A stretch of DNA of 64,000 nt, from assembly GCF_900496995.4 (NCBI RefSeq), contig NC_044019.1:496001-560000 (forward strand), in the 5' to 3' direction. Positions 36,301-46,000 of this stretch are shown here, piece after piece. Below the pieces are notes generated by a model. That model made no database searches, was not told where the DNA came from, and saw only the letters and a program-made list of their open reading frames with translations. This DNA comes from Aquila chrysaetos chrysaetos. Taxonomy: Eukaryota > Chordata > Aves > Accipitriformes > Accipitridae. Each line of letters starts with the position of its first letter. The first letter of the stretch is position 1. The position numbers and the translations under genes are program-made.

Positions 36301-36628
36301 GTTCCTGTAATGTGAATACTAAAGGCTTGGCAGGACCCCCAGGCTAATGTCTCTCTCCTCCTTCCAGATGAAGAAGACAGGCTTGAATTACATGGCGGGA
36401 TGTAGCAAAGCCTGCAAGGCTGCCAAACCAGTCTGTGCTGGTGGGATGAAGGCTGCCTGTTACCAGGAGTGCTGCCCAGCTACCCTGCAAGCTAGCTGTC
36501 TGAAACTGGACGGCAAAGTTCACGTCAGTAGTGCTGGGCAGGTGACTCTGGCCCCGCTCATGAAGCTCATGGCATGTGGGGTGGTCCCCCTCCTGAATTA
36601 CAGGGTCTTCGCTTCCCTCTGGGTGTAA
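33341..36628 (+). CDS. Unrecognised GPI-anchored-like protein with two tandem Ly6/uPAR (three-finger) domains
   Basis: Eight exons join in phase: 33341-33383, 33776-33835, 34281-34420, 34682-34780, 34995-35148, 35435-35502, 36141-36236, 36368-36628 (921 nt, 306 aa). The second ATG, at 33347, has the better context (A at -3, G at +4), so the protein may be 304 aa. Order: signal peptide, residues 1-34, with hydrophobic core GLLLCILALQLC; a stalk, 35-81, with six AANASV repeats; LU domain 1, about 82-165; a Thr/Pro linker, 166-188; LU domain 2, about 189-264; then an SSAG segment at 274-277 followed by a hydrophobic tail without charged C-terminus, as in GPI-anchor signals. Each LU domain has 12 cysteines in the same order and is encoded by two exons split after YCE or FCE, pointing to internal duplication. 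Expected at the cell surface; ligand unknown. I recall no human gene here. Domain family is well supported; function and orthology are not. Confidence 0.85.
34292..34399 (+). repeat. Coding 18-bp minisatellite, six copies (AANASV)
   Basis: Six head-to-tail copies of an 18-bp unit encode Ala-Ala-Asn-Ala-Ser-Val. Copies 1-5 are identical; copy 6 differs by one silent base (TCT for TCG). Each copy supplies one N-X-S glycosylation sequon and an NGT sequon follows. Unit length is a multiple of three, so copy-number change keeps the frame. Confidence 0.97.
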
Positions 36629-39419
36629 GCAGCAGTCCGGGTGCTCCGCAGCCTGCTCTCCTGCAGCGGAGCTCCACAGCGCTCGTTAGGATCCCTGTTG
36701 CTCTCTGACTTCAGTCAAGGCCGCGATCGAATGCCCTCTGTTACGTCCCTGTCCCAGGAACAAGGTGGCCCAGTTGCAGATGGCTGCTTCTCCCCCTGTG
36801 CAGGTGCCTCCCGCCCACGGGGCGACCCCAGGCCTCTGGGCGAAACACGGTGGCAGCGGCTGCAGGTTGCTCATGGGCTCCAGTCTCTGTCCATGTTGTC
36901 CTGTAGCACAACGTTCCTGCACACTCTGCTTCGAGAAGAGGCTGCAGGCATCTGCTCGGCACTCTGCCCAGGGACTCCTCCCGTTTTTGAGCTGCTCAGT
37001 GAATGGCAGGTCCTGACCACGGGTGGATGCGGGGCTCCTGCTTGGCGTGGCGAGCCGGCGCTCTGCTTCATACCTCTGGCCGGTCACAGCGATGACAGTG
37101 GTTCCCTGCCCAAGCTCCTGGAGAGCAGGGGGGATCTGAGCAGCTGCCCTGTGGGATGCCCTCCTCCGCAGGATGCTCTCCCCTTTCCACTGTTACACCA
37201 CCCTTTCCACCTGCTTCCCTGTCTCAGTTCAAGCCTCTTCTGGGTTACAATGGGAGAGGATGAATTCCAGGTGCCCCAGGGCCTTGTTACTGCCTCGCTC
37301 GTGCTTTGTGAGCGGCCCTTGGTACCTAAGCCAATGTTGTGTGCGAGGGACACTGAAGCATGAGGCGAAAGCCAGGTCTCCTCTTGTGCCCCTTTCCTGG
37401 GTGGCTATTTCGGCAGGAAAGCCCTTTTGTTAGCACGCTTAAGCAGCAGTAGTTTTTCCCTGTCTTTCCAACAGCAGCTCATGCAGCTGCCCTAAGGGCT
37501 GGGGCCCTCCTGGCCCAGCTGGCAGGGTACAGGTTACCGATGGCTGGCTGAGCTGCTTGAAGCTGTTCCTGAAGCCTACGCAAGGAAAACTTCTTTCCCG
37601 TGGGGGCTGCTCATGCAGCGTGGTAGCACGACTGCTGCTCTTGCGCAACTAGCAGAGGGCCACCACCACTGCTCCTCTGGCTGGCCCTCCGTGTCTGCTC
37701 CTGGGCAGCTACACTTGCTTGGAGTTCACTACGCCTGGCTCAGTAGCTGCCCTGCACAGGACCCTGCTGCTGATCCCAAATCCTACCCCTCGTTCCTAAG
37801 CTCCCACTGTAAGTCCTGCACCTTCCTGGGACTGCTGAGTCCTGGCTCTGGTTTGGTGTCTTACATTTCAGTGAATTTTAAATACTTGTAACCGAGACTC
37901 CCCCAGTGTATCCAGAGGAAAAGCACTTTGTCTATGCACTAAGGCATAATCTTTGTGCATAGACTTAATCTATGCACAAAGAGGTATTCTTCCCTGCCCT
38001 GCCAAAAACCTGTAGGCCTGTGAGACTTGCAAGCAAATTACTGTTTGTGAGAGCTGCTGCAGTGTGTGCCTCTGTGCTGCTGGGACTGCAGATGCTAGAA
38101 TGAGTGACCTCAGGAGAGGGTGTTAAGCCTGCTTAAAAACTGGAAAATTCTGCCTTGACTGAAGGCACAGGGTTTGTTCTAGTTAATAATCTGCTTGCAG
38201 CGCAGCCTTTCTGGGCACCCTCTTCTTTGTTAGCTTAAAGCTGCTCTGGTATTGAAATATCTCTTGTCTGGGTAGGTAAAATTAGTAACTCCATGTTTCA
38301 CCTCCAATTCTTAGGCAGGAAAATGGGATGAATCTAAAAGTGTCTCATGCTTTAGATGATGCTGTTTCACATCTGTGATTCTCTACTGCTAAAGGTAGAG
38401 GAGACATGAGCACTATTAGCCTGTAACATGAACCACCCACCTGGCGCTCCCCCCAGCTTGTTATCGCATCATCCAGAGCTGGTGTGTAGCTTGTTGGGCA
38501 GAATTCACCGGTGTCAATGCGCTGTCGATCATGCAAAGATGCTGCTGTCCTCCGCCGCTATTGTCTCCCTAAAAAAAAGATTGCAAAAATAGAAAAATCT
38601 GTGTGTTGGTTTCCTGGTCAGTGACGGTGTTTTGAGCGTGGCTGAACGCGATGCAAATCGTGGGAAGTGGAGGGAGAGCCTGAGTGTGCTGGTTTGAGGC
38701 ACAGCGCTGGCTGGCCCACGGAAGCCTTGTGCCTTCACCAGCAGAAAGGCTTTGCTCTGCTAGCCCTTACAAGGTGCTGCAGGCTGTGAAGCTGTCGTAC
38801 AGCGGATGTGGGGCTGGATGAAAAAAGCTTCACTGAAATGATAGCCAGCCCCTTCCACGTTGCAGGGCAGCCTCAGCCAGCCTGCTGTTCTGGTGCATGG
38901 AAACTGCAGCACAGGGTTTGGGGCGTGTGTTTGTTTCAGGCCGCGATGTCAGCATATCCATAGCAAATGAAAGCAGGATAAAACGCAGGGTTTTTCTATC
39001 TCAGAAATACTGCTCAACACCACATTTCTTTTAGGAATAGAGGGCTAGCATTTACAGCAGATATTTCAGACTGTTCTCCTTTCATTTCCTCTTTGCAGTG
39101 TCTCGTCCGCTCCGCACGGCTGCTGGAGCGAAGGGAGCGGAAGGGCAGAGGGCAGAGTGGTTACTTGAACAGAGGCTGCTTGGTTTTTTTTCCTAATCTT
39201 TAGATCTTGGCTGTCGCTCTCCTATGTCTATGGAAAGAGCTGGCCTAGGCCAAACTCTCCTATCTCTGCTATGCAAAAGACTCTGTCTGGTGACATCTTC
39301 TAGCGCCTGCTTACACACTCCGCATTAATCAATTTGCATAATAAACCGGCAGCTCAGAAGTTGGCTTATGCCAGCTGGGTCTTCTCGAGATTCAACGGCA
39401 AAATAATTCAAGGTGCTAC
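36629..39419. other. Intergenic region between the Ly6/uPAR gene and INPP5B
   Basis: It includes the 3' UTR of the upstream gene, but I could not find a canonical AATAAA close to its stop; the first clear one is at 39340-39345, about 2.7 kb away and next to the INPP5B island. No coding exon is recognised. A perfect inverted repeat lies at 37951-37981. Confidence 0.5.
37951..37981. repeat. Perfect inverted repeat, 13-bp arms, 5-base loop
   Basis: Arm CTTTGTGCATAGA at 37951-37963 and its exact complement at 37969-37981 are separated by CTTAA. A partial extra copy of the arm (TCTATGCAC) lies just upstream near 37931. Origin is unknown; it could be a small palindromic element or a chance hairpin. 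Confidence 0.85.
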
Positions 39420-40059
39420 TGAAGCGCGAGCCTCCCCTGACTTCAGCAGGAGACGAACCTCCCCGGCCTTCTGCCGGCCCCGGAGCCGGCAGACCCCCGC
39501 TCCCCTTCCTTCCCCTCGGGGGGTGCGGGATGCTCCCGGCCGCTGCCTGCCGCTGCCCACCAGCCCCCGCCGGTGTCGCGGCCTCCCCAGCCGTTCGCGC
39601 CCCGCCGCGCAGCTGCACGGCAGCCGCTCGGTTGTGAAACCCGCCGCCCGCGGCGGGGAGCGGCGCCGGGAGCTGCCGTCCGCTCCGGGCCCGATCCCGG
39701 CCGCACCGCGCGGGGCTGCCGTTATTTCCGGGGCCTCTGCCGCCCGCGGCGGCGGCTCCTCCCGGCCAGGCCCGGCGAGCGGCCGGTCGCGGAGCGAGGG
39801 GCTAACGGAGCGCCTTGAGGGCTCGCCGCCGCCGCGGGGGAGGCCCGGCCGAGCGGGAGCGGGGCGGTGCCGGCGGCGGCTCCGCCCCCCCGAGCGCGGC
39901 GGCGGCGGCGGGCGGGGGGGGTGTCGGGGGGGGGGGTGCGCCGAGGGCCGGGCACGACACGTCGCGACAGCCGCGCCGGGCGGCCGGGCCGGGGCAGGCG
40001 CTGGCGGGGAGCGCGGCCCCGCCTGGCGAGCGGCGTCCGGTGCGCTGTCGGCGCGGAGG
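39420..40059 (+). promoter_or_regulatory. INPP5B: INPP5B CpG-island promoter and 5' UTR
   Basis: A very GC- and CpG-rich block starts near 39420 and runs through the INPP5B start codon at 40060 and beyond intron 1. It has GGC and G runs around 39895-39945. No TATA box is evident. Long open frames on both strands here reflect base composition. Confidence 0.75.
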
Positions 40060-43000
40060 ATGGACCAGTCGGTGGCCATCCAGGAGAGCCTGGCGGAGGG
40101 GGCGACCTGCCGGATCGTATCCTTTGCTGCGGCCTCGATCCGCGCGGCCGAGCGCGGGGAGGGCCGGGTCCCCGTCCGTGTCCCGTCCCCCCGTCCCGTC
40201 CCGTGTCCCCTCCATCCCCGGCAGCCGCGGGGCTCCCGTCTCTCGCCGCTCTTCCTTGACCCTCCGGTGAAGGCGGTGCAGGGCGTCCTGGCTGCTGGGG
40301 AGAGCGTGGAGAGCCGGCTGCTGGGCCTCGTGGAGAGCTGCGGGGAGCACGCGTGGGTGCTGGGGCCGCACCGGCGGGAGGGCGGGAGGAGCGTCCGCGG
40401 GGACGCCGGGAGCTCTGCGGGTCCCGCACAGGCCTCGGAGAGCGACCGGCAACTCCTTCCGACCCCGGGGACTTTGCAGCGGGGCCGGGCCGGGGCCTTT
40501 TCCCCCGTGGCACGGCGTGGGTGCTTGGCGAGGGGAGCCCCGGCCCGGAGGTTTTGGTCTGGGGCCTTTTACCAGGAACATACCTACGGTCTTCTGTAGA
40601 CGGCGGGGGGGGGCGGGTGGGTGGGCATGCGGCCGAAGAGCTGCTTTGGGATTTGCACGAGGCTGCGCTGGCAGCCGCGATGGGATGGGATGGGTTGGGA
40701 TGGGGTCTGTCCATAACCTGCGGAGATGCCAGAACCGAGGAGGCATTGCCTCCATATCTGCTCCGTGCTTGCAGGATCTATGTGTACACTCACCGGCGGA
40801 TGGCCATCACAGCTGAGGATGTCTGGCTGGAGAAAGTTATCCCTATCACAGAAGGCTTCGCGGTGGAAGAAGGTACTAATGCGCTTTGGTGGCTTAGTGG
40901 CCACCTCCAAAGAAGGGGATGCAGGGGTTTGGAGTCCATGTTTTGTTGTTCTGCTTGTTGAGATTTGGGACCTATTCAGCCTTTGCATTTTTTCTTCAAT
41001 TTGTAATCCCTGGTGATGCTTGTGTGTCAAATGGCATAGCTGGAAGGGCCCTGCTAGATGAATTGCTCTGCAACCCAGAGCACCCTGTGCCACGGCCTCC
41101 TACCCTGGCAGGTTTGTTCTGCCTGGCTCTGTTTGTACAAGCAGCATTTGTGGTTTGAGGAGCTTGGCACGCTCACTAACCTCAAAGTATCAGCGTGGTC
41201 TGCAAACCTGTTGCTTAGCTTTGTAACCAGACTTTGTTTTGCTTTTACAGTTGTACTTGACAGTGACCTTCATGTCATCGGTAAGTTCTGTTGTTGCTGT
41301 AATGCCTGTGTTACAGGCGTTCCCGGGCCCTGTGCCAAGCAACACTCAGTGAGGCAGGAGTGGGGGCTCTTGTAATCCAGACTGTTCACCGGGGGGATCT
41401 TGTCTTGCTGCTGTTGGGGAACTCAGCATGCTGTTTGCCACGATTCAGTTCATGCTAACAAGTATCATCACCCCAGTTCAGCCAAAGGCACGATTTTTTC
41501 CAAACGCTTTTAAACTGCTACTGGAAGATTAATTACTGTCACTGAATGAGCAGAATCAAAATCACAAACGCTTATTTTTGTTTTTTTAAATGGCATTCTC
41601 ATGTAGAATGTGGAAAAGGGCCATGATAAGAAAGTATGGGGAGGCTTGTTGCTGAAGTCTGCATGCATGCATGCATGCATGCACCAGCTGCTGTAGAGTA
41701 GAGAAAATGCTCTGAAGGTTTCTGAAGGCTTGTCACCACTAACCACAAGAGCTTTTTCTCCCAATGTCTTTAGGCTCTGATGTGACTATCCAGATAAGTT
41801 CAGCAGATGACCGACTCATGGTGCGGTTGCCTTTTGGTTCCCACACGCGCACATTCCTCCAGGAGGTCAGCAGGTGCAGCCCAGGTACGAGCTCTGTTGT
41901 GCACTGGATGTGGCCCGTGGGTTTGGTGGTGGAGGCGTTGGCAGTCTTAGCTGGCGTGTTGCGTTTCTGTGTTTCTTCTCCCTGTGGAAGAGCAGCGTTG
42001 GCCTCTCTGCTGCTGAAACTTGGGCAGAACTGTAACAGTTTGCAAGTGTGACGATTCTCCATCCTCGGGCAGCTCAGCAGAGGTGAGCAGCGTTTTGCCT
42101 GAGCAGATGCAAGTGCTGCAACAAGCAGCCTGCCACTTGTGGGGTCCAAAGGCCAAATGGGAATTCGTTTTGAGCCAGTGCTGTGAAAGACCAGGTGGAG
42201 TTCCTAAGGTGGCAGCTTGCTCCCTGTCCTCCTGCCCCTGTCCGCCCGTCCCCGTTCCTATCCTCCCGTCCCTGTCCTCCCGTTCCTATCCTCCCGTCCC
42301 TGTCCCCCTGTCCCTGTCCTCCTGCCGCTGCCCTCCCGCCGTTCTTAACCGCCTGCCCGGCGGGCGCAGTCGGGCAGTTTTCACGGGTGGCAGCCGGCGC
42401 TGCCCGCTCGGGGCATGGCCGCGCGGGTTCCGGCTCGCCTCCCTGCCCGCGGCCGCGGTCAGCCCGGCCCTGGCCCCCCGTTTCGGTCGGAGGGGGCTGC
42501 CCGCCGCTCCCGCTGGGCGGCCCCGGGGAGCCTTGAGCGCCGGGATCGACCCCCGCGGGAGACGCGCTGGCAGCTGCCGCCGCGGCCAGGCCGGGGGCGC
42601 CCGTGCGGCGCTGGGCTGCGGCGCTCCGGCTGCCGGGGCCGGGCTTTGGGGCCGGGCCGGCTGGCGGCGCCGAGCAGCGGCGGCGATGTCCGCGGGCGGG
42701 CGGCCCCGCCGAGGTGAGCGCGGGGACCCGCCGGCTCCTGCCGCGGGACGGGGAGCGGGGGCGGGCGGGGGAGCCGCCGCGGGCGGGGGGAGCCGCGCTG
42801 ACCGGCTCGTCGCGGGCCGCGGCCCGGCGTCTGCCCGGGGGCCCGGGGGCCGCCCGACGCCGGGCGCTCTGGCAAGGCTCGGCCGCCCTGCGAGGGCGCG
42901 GCGGGGCCGGGGGGAACGCCGGCGGCGGAGGGGAGGCGAGGCGAGGCCGGCGAGGCCGGCGGGGCCGGGGGCCGCCCGCCCGCCCGGGGCTGCCGGCGCT

Positions 43001-46000
43001 TTGCAGCTCCGGGAGCCGGGAGCCGGGAGCCGGCGCGGGGCGAGCGGCGCGGCCGGGCTGGGGCGGGCGGCGGGCACAGCTCCCCGCTGCCTCCGGCCTC
43101 CGCGCCGCGGGCAGGTGAGTCGCGGGAGCGAAGCAAATGGCGCAGGTGCGGCGGGAGCCGCACAAGTAACTAGTGAAAGGACGAGAGGAAATGGCCTCGA
43201 GTTGCGCCAGGGGAGGTTTAGACTGGATGTTAGGAAAAAAAAAAAAAGTCTTTACTGAAAGGGTTGTCAGGCATTGGAACAGGCTGCCCAGGGAAGTGGT
43301 GGAGTCACCGTCCCTGAAAGTGCTCAAAAAATGCGTAGACGAGGCACTTCAGAACATGGTTTAGTGGGCACGGTGGTGTTGGGTTGACGATTGAACTCGA
43401 TGATCTTGAAGGTCTTTTCCAACCTAAACGATTCTATGAGCCGAGCTGCCTGCGGCGCCGGGGCTCCATCAGCATCGCCCCATCCGGAACCCGGCAGCCT
43501 CCGGCAGTCCCGGGGCTGCTTGCGAGGTCTCCAGGGTTCCTGTGGCTTTGCGAGCCCTGTGCCACACTCCGTGCCCGCTGCTTGCCGGCTCTCAGCTGCT
43601 GCTGGGCGCTGCTGGGTGGGCTGCGCGGTCTCGGTGGGATGTCGGCCTCCTTCTCCTGTGGGGTCGGTGCTCCCTGCAGATGCCAAATCCCCATGCCTCC
43701 CGGCGCCGTTTCCCTCTCCCTCTTTGCAGAGCACACATGTGAGAAGATGTGGAGGGCTAAAGCAAGTCCTGGAAGTCAGTGTGGGATTCAAAATTTGAAT
43801 TATACCATTTCTAGTTTGCCCACCCTCATTTGGGCTGGGCTCCTCTTAATTTCTGAAGGCACGGTCTGGTATTGCTGGCATTCCTTCTTTTTATTTCTGT
43901 GTTTATCAGTAGTGTATTAATAAAAAAAAAAAAGAGAGAAGGGATGAACTTTGTAACTCGGGGAACAGCACAGCACTGCTCGAGCCATGATAGGGACCTG
44001 GGAACATCCCCTCAGAAGTGGTGTTTTAACTTGTAGCTTAGAACTGACTTGGAGAGACTTGGGCATATCTATGTGCTTAGGTGGAAAAACGTGCTGAATG
44101 AAACACCACCCCGGCTCCGTTGTTGGTGTGTTTTTGTGGTATCTAGAGCATAGTAACACTCTTTGAAAGGTAACCTCCTTGGGAAGTAGTTCTGCTATCA
44201 AATCATGCCTTTAAGCTTTGACAAAGATGCATTTTCAAGGCTTCCTTGTGTTTTTCTTGAGTCAGAGAAGTCTAGGGATCTCCCCCCCCCACTTTGTATT
44301 AGCAGAAGAAAATTCTCTCTGCCATCACTTGGGGTCTTTTGGAACATAAATTGATATAGAATGACATTTTGTCTGCCGTTTTCTGGGAATAGTTGTAACT
44401 TGTGCTGTCCGTAAGTGAACATGCATACTGAGTTAGCAACTTTCATACACAAATCAAAGCACATTTAAATACTGTGTAAATGCTACCATTTGCTAGTAGA
44501 GTGATATTAGCTCATTATATCTTCTGTGAATTAAGGCTAGCTAATGAATGAGAGCATCTGTAAAGGGATTTAAATGTGCTTTACCTTGTACGGTTTATGT
44601 TCACAATTTCAGTTAAATGCCCTACCTAAGTCCTATGTGTGTGCATGCGCGTGCAGTCACAGTCACAACTGCAGTGTTGCTTCATTTGGAACCCTGAAAA
44701 AACCAAACTTCCCTCCAGCCCGGAGTAGTGCAGTCCCGCGTGGATTGTTGCTTACGCTTTCATTAAGTAAAGAGTGGACACTGGCTAAGACTTGTGTAAC
44801 TAATGGCAAGGCTAATTTAATTCTCCCTTTTGAACACTAAGCATAGATCCTGCTTTATCCAGAAGGATACATTTTCCTGCTGTAGAACAGTACTATAATG
44901 TCACTGCACATTTTTAACAAGAACATCTTCATTACTGCTTAAATCTCTTTTAACTGTAAATCCTGTCTGACTCAGGCCATACACATTCTGCTGTTCTGTA
45001 ATCTCTGCACATAGCTTTTTATTTCTGTGCCAGTTCAATTATTGAACAAGGTCATTATCTTGCTAAAATATTCCACTTCAGATTGCTAACATATAGATCC
45101 CTCTGGCTAGAGCAATCTGTATCTAGATATAAATTTATCTAAAGGAAACAGCCCTTTTCCAGGGCTAATCTCTTTCTTAGGAGAAACCTACCTGAAACTG
45201 ATTTCCGCTAATGAGGTTAGAAGGCAAGTGTGTGATATATGACTGTGATCGTTGGATCACATAGCAGCAGTGTCAGCAGCACTGAGCAGGCACACAAGTC
45301 TTGCCATTCTGGCACTAATGCTTTCTGCATGCTGGGAAGTGGCATTGTCCTATATGGGTAATAAAGCCTGAACTTCTGCTCCCTCCCTGCTACAAAAGTA
45401 CTAAAGTTCAGGTTGGTTCTTGTCACTGTCAAGATACCTTGCATGGTCTCTATTGGGAGAACTTGCAGAGGCTCAGGCAGCACTGATTAAGTACTGAATG
45501 CTTATGGAGAAAATTTACAGCTCTGTCCCAGCTCACCAAGACCATGCTTCGCAGTGCATCTCTGAACTGCCTACGCTCCTCTTCAATTCTACGTGAGTTT
45601 GGCTGTGTGATCTCTAGTGAGGTTTGAGTCACGTGCTCTTCTGCAACCAACCTCTGATAAATCCTCTTACACAGTCTTTATTCTCAGAGGGCTCTTGGGC
45701 AGAAGAGGTTTTCCAAGCTGAGAATATGGCCACTTCTTGTCAGCTTGTTTATATTCTGAGTGCTTAGGTAAAGTACTTCAAGTTCTGTTTCTGGTTTGTG
45801 CTCTCATCCCGGAGAATGTACTATGACAGCCATAACATTTTAGTTTTTCTGAGTTGTGCTCACTGAAGGAGAAGCTCAGCTGAATGACTAGAACCTTATA
45901 ATCTTAAGAACAATTTCTGTATCATCATTAGATTTGTGTGCTAAAAAGCATAATCTTGAGGTTGCTGTTTGTGTGTCTTAAACATGGAGACCCCCATGGA

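Noticed and set aside
39340-39345. AATAAA as the poly(A) signal of the Ly6/uPAR gene.
   Set aside because: It is 2.7 kb beyond the stop and adjoins the INPP5B island; possible but not supported.
39334-40599. 421-aa plus-strand open frame across the INPP5B promoter.
   Set aside because: It is an effect of CpG-island composition. The real start of INPP5B at 40060 and its U12 donor at 40117 explain the locus.
42020-43327. 412-aa plus and 417-aa minus open frames over the intron 5 CpG island.
   Set aside because: Low-complexity Arg/Gly/Pro/Ala translations on both strands, typical of CpG islands; the island is better explained as an internal promoter.
43530-43570. GFLWL-like translation resembling part of the human INPP5B linker.
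   Set aside because: The similarity is only a few residues, the surrounding sequence does not match, and no acceptor and donor in matching phase were found.
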